This document shows positions 1 to 5,872 of a DNA stretch of 14,104 nucleotides, piece after piece. The notes under the pieces are model-generated. The model was not told the origin of the DNA and made no database searches. It saw only the letters and a list, made by a program, of their open reading frames with translations. Every line of letters starts with the position of its first letter. Position 1 is the first letter of the stretch. The translations under genes were made by a program, and so were the position numbers. The stretch is taken from assembly GCA_964449175.1 (NCBI GenBank), contig CAYUYH010000040.1, forward strand, positions 1-14,104, given 5' to 3'. This DNA comes from CAYUYH01 sp964449175. Lineage in GTDB: Bacteria; Planctomycetota; Phycisphaerae; SM23-33.

Positions 1-60
1 GCAGGAGTTAACTACTGCTGCATAGTTATGCAAAAAAAGCTGCGTCTCTGTGTCGAAAGG

Positions 61-729
61 TCAGGCTCTCCGCGGCTGGTCGATCAGTGCGGCGATGGCG
101 GGCGGGTCGAGTTCGGCCAGCGAGTCGACGATCAGGTCCGCGGCGGCGAGTTGGTCTCGCGGGGCCGTGCCGGTGACGGCAATGGCAGCCATGCCGGCGC
201 GGCCGGCGGCCTCGATGCCGGCGGGGGCGTCCTCGACGACGGCGCATTGGCCGGCCGGGACGCGGAGCTTCTCAGCGGCGAGCAGGAAGATGGCCGGGTC
301 CGGCTTGCCGCGAGGCACCTCCATGCCGTTGACTGTCGCCCCCAGCAGGCGGCCGGCTGAGAGGCACTCGGCCACCACAGCGACATTCGCCGGCGGGCCT
401 GACGAGCCAATCGCCATCGCAAACCCAGCTTCATGCAGGGCTTCCATCAGCTCGCCGGCGCCGGGCATCTCGGGGAACTGCTCAGTGAGGATTTGGCGGT
501 AGTAGACCTCCTTCTCGTCGTCCAGCCGCTGGATGTCCTCGTTTCGCACGCGGCCGCCCCACAGGCCGGCGATGATCTCCCGCCCGGTCCGCCCGAAGCT
601 GGCCGCGAACTGCCGCTCGGTCATCTCCAGGCCGTGCACTGCGGCCATCCGCTGCCAGGCCGCCAGGTGCGGGCGATAGCTGTCCACCAGCACCCCGTCC
701 ATGTCGAAGATCACGGCCCTTTCTGCCAT
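61..729 (-). CDS. HAD-superfamily hydrolase, beta-phosphoglucomutase-like
   Basis: This is a cytosolic HAD subfamily IA enzyme of the beta-phosphoglucomutase/sugar-phosphatase group, about 222 residues, the usual full length. All four HAD motifs are visible: FDMDGVLVDS with nucleophile D9 and acid D11, AIGSS (S109/S110), PRGKPDP (K142) and VVEDAPAGIEAA (E166/D167). The helical cap lies between motifs I and II. I start at the ATG at 729 because GGGAG sits six bases upstream; an in-frame ATG at 765 has no ribosome-binding site. Proteins of this group dephosphorylate or isomerise sugar phosphates (family knowledge). The substrate cannot be read from the sequence: beta-phosphoglucomutase, a 2-deoxyglucose-6-phosphatase-like enzyme or another phosphatase all fit. 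The gene is divergent from the histidine kinase and shares a palindromic promoter region with it. Confidence 0.9.
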   Translation of the reverse strand: MAERAVIFDMDGVLVDSYRPHLAAWQRMAAVHGLEMTERQFAASFGRTGREIIAGLWGGRVRNEDIQRLDDEKEVYYRQILTEQFPEMPGAGELMEALHEAGFAMAIGSSGPPANVAVVAECLSAGRLLGATVNGMEVPRGKPDPAIFLLAAEKLRVPAGQCAVVEDAPAGIEAAGRAGMAAIAVTGTAPRDQLAAADLIVDSLAELDPPAIAALIDQPRRA

Positions 730-820
730 CGCGTTCTCCCAGCCGGCTCGGCCTTGCGTAACCATCGGCCCATGAAGGGATTTCGCATTAGCTGCTCAAG
801 TGCGCCTGCCCCTCAGGCCG

Positions 821-840
821 ATGTTTACGATGGTAAACAT
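821..840. promoter_or_regulatory. Perfect 20-bp palindrome, candidate operator
   Basis: ATGTTTAC-GATG-GTAAACAT is an 8-4-8 perfect inverted repeat. A weaker relative (TGTT-N10-AACG, 842-859) starts exactly 20 bp after the TGTT at 822, about two helical turns on. Together they look like tandem dimer sites for a regulator. They lie between two divergent genes and overlap the candidate promoters on both strands. The bound protein is unknown. A hairpin acting in the kinase mRNA leader is the alternative. Confidence 0.6.
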
Positions 841-851
841 GTGTTGATATT
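824..851 (+). promoter_or_regulatory. Candidate sigma-70 promoter for the kinase/regulator operon
   Basis: TTTACG (824-829) and GATATT (846-851) are 16 bp apart, each matching four of six consensus positions. The -35 lies inside the palindrome at 821-840. The predicted transcript would have a short leader of about 27 bases before the ATG at 885. This is a motif match only. Confidence 0.35.
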
Positions 852-857
852 CGTCAA
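830..857 (-). promoter_or_regulatory. Candidate sigma-70 promoter for the HAD gene
   Basis: On the minus strand TTGACG (857-852) and TACCAT (835-830) are 16 bp apart, matching five and four of six consensus positions. The -10 lies inside the palindrome and the -35 inside the weaker half-site pair, so one regulator could control both directions. The leader to the ATG at 729 would be roughly 95 bases. Confidence 0.4.
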
Positions 858-884
858 CGTTCTGGCCCGCAGGTCTCGCGCTCC

Positions 885-1934
885 ATGAACCTACACGACC
901 AGGAACTGGCCCGGTTGGCTGTGGACCTCCTCCCGCACGCGGCGCTGATCGTCGATGGTGGCGGAAAGGTGCTGGCCCGCAACGCCGCGGCCACGGCCCT
1001 GCCCGCAGGCGACGACATCCAGGCCGTGCTCCGCTCGCCCGGCGGGGCGGTTGTGGACTGGGCGGCCGACACCGCGGCCCTGGCCGAGCAGGCCGGCGGG
1101 ATCGTCCAGCGAGACGCTGCGCTGATCGGCGCCGGCGACAGGCGGCTCTTGGCCGACGTCTACCTCCGCAGGCTGGGCGATCGGCCGGAGGTGCTGGTGC
1201 TGGTGGAGGACGTCTCGGCCCGAGCGGCGATGGAGCGGCAGTTGGCCGCCTCACAGCGTCTGGCGGCGGCCGGGCAGGTGACCGCCAAGGTCGCGCACGA
1301 GCTGAACAACCCGCTCGACGGCGTGCTGCGGTACGTCGGCCTGGCTGAGCGGCTGGCCGGCGAGGAGGGGAGGCGCTACCTGGCAGCCGCCCGCGACGGG
1401 CTGATGCGCATGGCGGCGACCATTCACGAACTGCTCGCCGGCGGCGCGCGCGGCGAGCTGGGCGGGCAGCGCCTGGCCGTCGAGAAGTTGCTGGCCGAGG
1501 CGGTGACCGTGTTCGCGCCGAGGGCCGAGGCGGTGGGCGTATCCGTCGAGTGCGACTTGGCCGGGGGCGTGACGGCGGCGGTCGATGGGCGGATGTTCCA
1601 GGTGTTCTGCAACGTCGTCAAGAACGCCCTCGACGCCACGCCGGCCGGCGGAACGCTGACGATCCGCCTGACCGGCGGGCCGCGACGCTGCATCGTCGAG
1701 TTCGCCGACACCGGCTGCGGCATGACGCCCCAGCAGGCCGAGCGAGCCTTCGATCCCTTCTACACCACCAAGCCCATCGGCGAGGGCAGCGGACTGGGGC
1801 TCGCGATCTGCCGGGAGATCCTCTCGCAGCTCGGCGGGACGATCTCCGCCGCTCCGGGCGAGGACAGCGGGGTTGTTGTCACCATTTCCGTGCCGGCAAG
1901 CGAGACCGCGCCCGCGAGCACGTCAAGGAGCTGA
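885..1934 (+). CDS. Soluble NtrB-like sensor histidine kinase
   Basis: A 349-residue two-component kinase. Residues about 8-112 form a PAS-like N-terminal sensor region, recognised from its length and position more than from motifs. Dimerisation/phosphoacceptor helices follow, with the H-box KVAHELNNPLDG (H138). The HATPase_c domain has the N-box VVKNALDA (N247), G1 DTGCGM (275-280), F-box FDPFYTTKP and G2 GSGLGL (302-307). There is no signal peptide or membrane helix, so the signal is probably cytosolic. The H-box and the FYTTK form are typical of NtrB/AtoS/ZraS-type kinases that pair with sigma-54 activators. Such an activator follows at once: the TGA at 1932-1934 is one base before the next ATG, and AAGGAG inside this gene's end serves that start. 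The gene's own ribosome-binding site is weak (AGG, 11 bases upstream). Confidence 0.92.
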   Translation: MNLHDQELARLAVDLLPHAALIVDGGGKVLARNAAATALPAGDDIQAVLRSPGGAVVDWAADTAALAEQAGGIVQRDAALIGAGDRRLLADVYLRRLGDRPEVLVLVEDVSARAAMERQLAASQRLAAAGQVTAKVAHELNNPLDGVLRYVGLAERLAGEEGRRYLAAARDGLMRMAATIHELLAGGARGELGGQRLAVEKLLAEAVTVFAPRAEAVGVSVECDLAGGVTAAVDGRMFQVFCNVVKNALDATPAGGTLTIRLTGGPRRCIVEFADTGCGMTPQQAERAFDPFYTTKPIGEGSGLGLAICREILSQLGGTISAAPGEDSGVVVTISVPASETAPASTSRS

Positions 1935-1935
1935 C

Positions 1936-3339
1936 ATGCCTGCCAACACCCAGACAGCCGTGGCCACCAAGACCCGCATCCTGCTGGTGGACGACGACCA
2001 GATCATCCTCGACAGCCTGGGCAGCTTCCTCCAGGCCGACGGATACGAGGTAACCACGGCCAACACGATCACACAAGCGAGCGACTGCCTTCAAGCCGGG
2101 CGGTACGACCTGGTGATAACCGACGTCAGCATGCCCGGCAGCGACGGCTTTGAGTTGCTGCGTCGCATCAAGTCGCACTACCCGCGGATCGTGGTCATCA
2201 TGATCACCGGGTACGGGACGATAGAGTCAGCCGTGGAGGCCATCAAGCTGGGCGCGTACGACTACCTCACCAAGCCGATCATCGACGACGACGTGCGGCA
2301 TGCCGTCGGCCGGGCGCTCCAGCAGCAGGAGCTGATCGCCGAGAACCGCAAGCTGCGCGAGGCGCTGTCGGACCGCTTCACGTTCTCCGAGATCGTCGGG
2401 CAGGACTACCGCATGGCCAAGGTCTTCGAGCTTGTCGAGGCCGTGGCCGACAGCCCGACGACGGTGCTGATCACCGGCGAGAGCGGCACGGGAAAGAGCC
2501 TGATCGCGCGGGCGATACACAACCACTCGTCGCGCCGCGACGAGCCGTTCGTGGAGGTCGCCTGCGGCGCGCTGCCCGACACGCTGCTGGAGAGCGAGCT
2601 GTTCGGCCATCTGCGCGGGGCGTTCACGCACGCCGTCAGCGACAAGAAGGGCAAGTTCGCCGCCGCCGACGCAGGGACGATCTTCCTCGACGAGATATCC
2701 ACCGCCAGCCCGCAGTTGCAGGTGAAGCTGCTGAGGGTGCTCCAGGACCGCTGCTTCGAGCCGCTCGGCGGCAACATTACCCAGCGCGTGGACGTCCGAG
2801 TGCTACTGGCGACAAACCGCGACCTCCAGGCCGAGGTCGACGCCGAGCGATTCCGCAAAGACCTGTTCTATCGCATCAACGTGGTGAACATCGAACTGCC
2901 GCCCCTGCGGGACCGTATAAGTGACATACCGCTGCTGGCGGAATACTTCTTGGCGAGATACACGGCCGCCGGCGGCAAGGGTGTGCAAGGCTTCGCGCCC
3001 GAGGCGATGGAAGTGATGCAGCGGCACCCCTGGCCGGGCAACGTGCGGGAGTTGGAGAACGCCGTTGAACGTGCGGTAGTGCTGTGTCGCACGCCGCTGA
3101 TAGGCCCGGAATACCTGCCGCCGGGCGTGTGCGGCGAGAGCTTGGTCGCTGCGATCGTCGAGCCGGACGCCGGCAAGACGCTCCACCAGGCGCTCCAGGG
3201 CCCGGAAGTGCAGATCATCCGGGCGGCCCTGGCCGCCAATGGCGGCAACCGCCAAGCGACCGCCAGGCAACTGGGCATCAACCGCACCACGCTGTATAAG
3301 AAGATGAAGCACTACGGCCTGCTCGCCCAGCGACGGTAG
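1936..3339 (+). CDS. NtrC-family sigma-54-dependent response regulator
   Basis: 467 residues with the full NtrC layout. The receiver domain (about 14-128) has an acidic DDD pocket at 19-21, phosphoacceptor D63 in ITDVSMPG, T91 and K113. The AAA+ domain (about 151-395) has Walker A GESGTGKS (181-188), Walker B GTIFLDEI (248-255) and the LFYRINV sensor region with PLRDR. A C-terminal Fis-type helix-turn-helix (about 430-467) contains NRQATARQLGINRTTLYKKM. The sigma-54 contact loop reads GAFTHA (228-233) instead of the usual GAFTGA. The ATG at 1936 has AAGGAG five bases upstream; an in-frame ATG at 1873 lies inside the kinase gene and would add residues foreign to the family. It is presumably phosphorylated by the kinase encoded just upstream and activates sigma-54 promoters elsewhere. 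I found no convincing sigma-54 promoter in this window. Confidence 0.95.
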   Translation: MPANTQTAVATKTRILLVDDDQIILDSLGSFLQADGYEVTTANTITQASDCLQAGRYDLVITDVSMPGSDGFELLRRIKSHYPRIVVIMITGYGTIESAVEAIKLGAYDYLTKPIIDDDVRHAVGRALQQQELIAENRKLREALSDRFTFSEIVGQDYRMAKVFELVEAVADSPTTVLITGESGTGKSLIARAIHNHSSRRDEPFVEVACGALPDTLLESELFGHLRGAFTHAVSDKKGKFAAADAGTIFLDEISTASPQLQVKLLRVLQDRCFEPLGGNITQRVDVRVLLATNRDLQAEVDAERFRKDLFYRINVVNIELPPLRDRISDIPLLAEYFLARYTAAGGKGVQGFAPEAMEVMQRHPWPGNVRELENAVERAVVLCRTPLIGPEYLPPGVCGESLVAAIVEPDAGKTLHQALQGPEVQIIRAALAANGGNRQATARQLGINRTTLYKKMKHYGLLAQRR

Positions 3340-3349
3340 CTGATACGTA

Positions 3350-3416
3350 GGCCGGCTGACCGCAAGGCCTTGTGCGCAGCCGCGGCGGGGGGAATGAGAG
3401 GCCGGCCGATTTTTTT
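3350..3416 (+). terminator. Candidate intrinsic terminator after the regulator operon
   Basis: GGCCGGC (3350-3356) can pair with GCCGGCC (3401-3407), and GA plus seven T (3410-3416) follow. The 44-base loop contains a smaller palindrome, CAAGGCCTTG (3363-3372), that could fold inside it. The stem-to-T spacing and the position, 11 bases after the stop codon, fit a terminator. The long loop lowers confidence. Confidence 0.45.
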
Positions 3417-3438
3417 GCTCCGCGCCGGCTCGTAGCCC

Positions 3439-3468
3439 TTGCAAACGACGTCGGCCCCGGCCTAGAAT
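3439..3468 (+). promoter_or_regulatory. Candidate sigma-70 promoter upstream of the HicB-like gene
   Basis: TTGCAA (3439-3444) and TAGAAT (3463-3468) are separated by 18 bp, four and five of six matches. It lies just after the terminator candidate. A 7-bp stem with a 3-base loop, CGGCCCC-GGA-GGGGCCG (3480-3496), would lie at the very 5' end of the transcript. Confidence 0.45.
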
Positions 3469-3551
3469 AGCATGCCAATCGGCCCCGGAGGGGCCGGCAA
3501 GATGTCCGTCAAGTCCGTTTCTCTTGGGGCCGTTTGCAGGAAGAAGCTGTC

Positions 3552-3707
3552 GTGTCCGCAGCATTCAGCGGCTATCAGGATGTGCGCCGCACCACTAGCC
3601 CGCAGGCCGCACGGATGAACACGCCAGGCCGGCAAGGGGCGCGTGGTCGTGCCGGACAGGACGCGAAGATCGGCTCAGTTGCAGCGTATGCGAGGTGCCG
3701 CAAATGA
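3552..3707 (+). CDS. Doubtful short reading frame coupled to the HicB-like gene
   Basis: A possible 51-residue protein starting at a GTG with AGGA ten bases upstream, beginning MSAAFSGYQDVRRTTSPQ. An internal ATG at 3615 would give 30 residues. I recognise no family, and it lacks the glycine-serine-histidine signature expected of a HicA toxin. Its interest is positional: its TGA (3705-3707) overlaps the ATG of the next gene as ATGA, a pattern common in translationally coupled pairs, and a promoter candidate lies upstream. It is arginine-rich and may simply be noncoding leader. Treat it as a hypothesis. Confidence 0.22.
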   Translation: MSAAFSGYQDVRRTTSPQAARMNTPGRQGARGRAGQDAKIGSVAAYARCRK

Positions 3708-3901
3708 AACTGGCAGTGCGGGTAGCCGTCAGCGAGAAGGGCGGGTACATGGCCATGTGCCCATCCCTGCCTGGTTGCGTCTGTTGGGGCAACACTCATG
3801 ACGAGGCCAGGAAGAGGCTCGACGAGGCCATCCGCGGGTACATCGCTGCCGTGAGCAATCGTGTCCTGGAGGACGTGGCCAGTGAGGTGATCGAGGTTTG
3901 A
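3704..3901 (+). CDS. HicB-like (type II antitoxin family) small protein, orphan
   Basis: 65 residues resembling the N-terminal HicB domain: MKLAVRVAV, then EKGGYMAMCPSLPGCVCWG, then a helix THDEARKRLDEAIRGYI. The GGYxAxCPxLPGC core is the hallmark of the family. The C-terminal ribbon-helix-helix or helix-turn-helix DNA-binding domain of full HicB antitoxins is absent, so this is the compact solo form. No HicA toxin (dsRBD-like, about 60 residues, catalytic His) is seen on either side. I start at the ATG at 3704 with GAGG eight bases upstream; a GTG at 3695 overlaps that ribosome-binding site. Many solo HicB-like proteins have no demonstrated toxin partner, so an antitoxin role is not established here. 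Confidence 0.75.
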   Translation: MKLAVRVAVSEKGGYMAMCPSLPGCVCWGNTHDEARKRLDEAIRGYIAAVSNRVLEDVASEVIEV

Positions 3902-4032
3902 TGATCTCTCAATCTCTCCGGCCCGTCGTCAGGTAGGGGGGGATTGTGTGTCCCTATTCGCGCTGCCAAGTGTGCTCCGCGCTGTTGCCCTCACGCCGGA
4001 AAGCCCCGCTGCTGAAGTCGGACGCGACTCGC
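3902..4032. other. Convergent intergenic gap, nothing recognised
   Basis: 131 bp between the ends of the HicB-like gene and the recombinase gene. I see a G-run (GTAGGGGGGG near 3935-3944) but no stem with a T run and no small gene I would defend. Confidence 0.5.
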
Positions 4033-4977
4033 TTAGCCCCTGGGGTGGAAGCGCTTATGGATGGACTTCAGGCGGGCGGCGTCGACATGGGTGTAGACCT
4101 GCGTGGTGGCGATGTCGGCGTGGCCCAGCATCTCCTGGACCGCGCGCAGGTCGGCGCCGTGGCTGAGCAGTTGCGTGGCGAAGCAGTGCCGCAACGTGTG
4201 CGGCGAGACGCGCCCGCGAACCGCCGAGCGGCGGACGTACTTGCGGACGATGCGGAAGATGTCCTCCCGGGCCAGGGCCCTGCCGCTGCGTGAAAGGAAC
4301 AGGCGCTTGGCGCCTTCGGCGCTTGCCTGCGTAGCGCGCTGTCGCTGGATGTAGTCCGCCACGGCCCGCAGCGCCTGGGCGGCGACGGGCACGATCCGCT
4401 CCTTGTTGCCCTTGCCGAGCACGCGGACGATGCCCAGGTTCACGTTGACGTCCTCGACGGCCAGCCCCGCCAACTCCGCCGCCCGCATGCCGGTGGCGTA
4501 CAGCAGGGAGAGTATCGCCCGGTCGCGCAGTGCGTAGGCGTCCTGCTGATCGGTCGGGGCGGCGATCAGCTCCCTGGCCGCGGAGTCGTCCATGACGGTC
4601 GGCAGGCGGGACCACTTCTTGGGGGCCTCGACGTTGGCAGACACGTCCCGCGCCAGCGCGCCGTGAAGCACCAGGTACCGGCAGAACATCCGAACGGCCG
4701 CCAACGCCCGCGCCGATGACGCCTCGCTCAGCGACTGAGCTTTACACCAGTGGACGAAGTCGGCGACGTCGGCGGGGGTGAGCTTCTCCAGGGCCCGTCG
4801 CCGTTCGGCGAGGAAGCCGAGGAACTTGCCCAGGTCGCGGCCATACGCCTGGCGCGTGTTGACGGACAGGCCGCACTCCGCCTGAAGGTAGTCCAGAAAA
4901 CCCTCCACGTGGGCGGACGAGCTATGACGCGGCCAGGACGGCCGGCGGGGTCTTGGCCTTGTCCTTGCTGCCGTCAT
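4033..4977 (-). CDS. Tyrosine recombinase, XerC/XerD family
   Basis: A site-specific recombinase of about 314 residues. The N-terminal SAM-like core-binding domain (FLDYLQAECGLSVNTRQAY onward) is followed by the catalytic domain with all expected residues, numbered from the ATG at 4977: R165 in TGMRAAEL, K189 in GKGNKER, H260 and R263 in HTLRHCFA, H286 in LGHADIATT, and nucleophile Y295 in VYTHV. Length and motifs match chromosomal XerC/XerD, which resolve chromosome dimers at dif. The start is uncertain. The ATG at 4977 overlaps the four-cysteine gene by 56 bases and gives an Arg/Pro-rich leader; a GTG at 4908 would start just at the first helix (EGFLDYL) without overlap. Neither has a good ribosome-binding site. 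No integron, phage or attachment-site context is visible, so a housekeeping role is likelier than a mobile element. Confidence 0.92.
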   Translation of the reverse strand: MTAARTRPRPRRPSWPRHSSSAHVEGFLDYLQAECGLSVNTRQAYGRDLGKFLGFLAERRRALEKLTPADVADFVHWCKAQSLSEASSARALAAVRMFCRYLVLHGALARDVSANVEAPKKWSRLPTVMDDSAARELIAAPTDQQDAYALRDRAILSLLYATGMRAAELAGLAVEDVNVNLGIVRVLGKGNKERIVPVAAQALRAVADYIQRQRATQASAEGAKRLFLSRSGRALAREDIFRIVRKYVRRSAVRGRVSPHTLRHCFATQLLSHGADLRAVQEMLGHADIATTQVYTHVDAARLKSIHKRFHPRG

Positions 4978-5107
4978 GGGCGATGAAGTCCTGATAGATG
5001 GGGCAGGCCGTGTAGCGGTTGCCGCAATGGGCAATCGCCTGTGTGAGGTTGCGAAGGGTCAACTGCTCCCCGCAACGGGGATCGGCCTTGTTCAGTAGAG
5101 GGCACAC
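4922..5107 (-). CDS. Small four-cysteine protein of unknown function
   Basis: A 61-residue protein starting at a GTG with AGGAG seven bases upstream (5115-5119). The cysteines are at 2, 12, 28 and 35, with CP at 2-3 and 35-36 (MCPLLNKADPRC, then AHCGNRYTACPIY). The pattern C-x9-C-x15-C-x6-C could bind zinc or an iron-sulphur cluster; this is inference. The last 25 or so residues are polar and probably disordered. I do not recognise a named family, though small Cys-Pro-rich proteins of this style occur in planctomycete genomes to my recollection. It ends inside or just before the recombinase start, suggesting co-transcription or coupling. A further upstream GTG at 5200 is less likely because it reads through a 20-bp palindrome and has no visible ribosome-binding site. 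Confidence 0.6.
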   Translation of the reverse strand: MCPLLNKADPRCGEQLTLRNLTQAIAHCGNRYTACPIYQDFIAHDGSKDKAKTPPAVLAAS

Positions 5108-5125
5108 CTGCGTTCTCCTGCCCGA

Positions 5126-5145
5126 GGCGCGAATCCATTCGCGCC
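5126..5145. repeat. Perfect 20-bp GC-rich palindrome
   Basis: GGCGCGAAT-CC-ATTCGCGCC is a 9-2-9 perfect inverted repeat lying seven bases beyond the ribosome-binding site of the four-cysteine gene. It could be an operator or, in RNA, a stable stem with a TCCA loop in the leader. There are no T residues after it in either direction, so it is not an intrinsic terminator. Confidence 0.55.
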
Positions 5146-5267
5146 ACGCCCCATATGTATCGACAAACGCCCCTCCGCGCGATGAGGGATTCGCGAGCAC
5201 ACGCCCCCCGGCAGGGCGAATTGGCGTGCCCGCGAGAAGCCTGTGCGGGCCGATGTCGCAGCCGCTG

Positions 5268-5828
5268 CTACTCCCGCCCCTCCTTGGGGTAGTGATCGTG
5301 GATCCACCGGACGATGGCCTTGGCCAGCCCCTCTGCCTTCTTCTGCACGCCGAGGTTGACGGACTCTTTGGTCCTGCCGACGCAGAAGACCTGGACGACT
5401 GTCCTGCCGCTGGCCTTGTCGACGAACTCGATGCGGGCGACCACCTCCTCCAGCGGGCCGAAGACGTTGCCCGTCAGGGATGCGTCCTCGTAGTAGATCA
5501 CGCTGCCCCGCGCCACGAGCGTCCTGCCGCCGGGCTGCTGGGGCAGCTTCTTGGCGACCAGCTCCTTGTTGAACTCCTCCGGCAGATAGCCCCAGAAGGC
5601 CCCGGGCACGCGTCCGCCCGTCGCGTCGGTCAACCTGGCCAGCTCGAAGTTGGTGTACGCAACGGCGGCGAGCTCGTCGCCCGCGGACACGCCGGTTATC
5701 GGTTGATAGCTTCCCTTGGCGCCGACGGCTACGCCCAGCCCCTCCTTCACCGCCCGCGACAGACAGCCGGCGGTCAGAAGCGGGACAACCAGAAGCACCA
5801 TCGCGGACATCCTGCCAAGCACTCGCAT
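5268..5828 (-). CDS. Outer-membrane-type lipoprotein of unknown function
   Basis: 186 residues. The N-terminus is a lipoprotein signal peptide: MRVLGRMS, a hydrophobic stretch, then the lipobox LLTAGC with lipidated C22. The mature protein has no membrane helix. The order of elements (GYLPEEFNKEL at 80-90, RTLVARGSVIYYED at 102-115, GPLEEVVARIEFVDKASGRTV at 124-144, then a C-terminal amphipathic helix) resembles small lipoproteins with DUF4410/DUF3313-like beta domains, but I would not assign either firmly. The ATG at 5828 has AAGGAG five bases upstream, an excellent site. It starts 44 bases after the stop of the large membrane protein and is probably co-transcribed with it. Residue 23 is Leu rather than Asp, which by the E. 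coli Lol rule would favour the outer membrane. Confidence 0.85.
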   Translation of the reverse strand: MRVLGRMSAMVLLVVPLLTAGCLSRAVKEGLGVAVGAKGSYQPITGVSAGDELAAVAYTNFELARLTDATGGRVPGAFWGYLPEEFNKELVAKKLPQQPGGRTLVARGSVIYYEDASLTGNVFGPLEEVVARIEFVDKASGRTVVQVFCVGRTKESVNLGVQKKAEGLAKAIVRWIHDHYPKEGRE

Positions 5829-5872
5829 GTTGTCTCCTTCCTGCTTTCTCGCCCGGCGGCCGCCTGGGTGTG

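Noticed and set aside
20..38. GCATA-GT-TATGC palindrome followed by seven A, as a terminator for the HAD gene
   Set aside because: Read on the minus strand the T run comes before the stem, not after it, and no stem ends at the T run on the other side.
861..884. TGGCCCG just before the kinase start as a sigma-54 promoter
   Set aside because: The GC element does not fall 10 bases after GG; the bases there are TC, so the invariant spacing fails.
3417..3703. A HicA toxin upstream of the HicB-like gene
   Set aside because: No frame shows the Gly-Ser-His HicA signature or enough length; only the doubtful 51-residue frame is open.
4033..4977. The recombinase as integrase of a mobile element
   Set aside because: No tRNA, direct repeats, phage or cargo genes are nearby; length and motifs fit chromosomal Xer.
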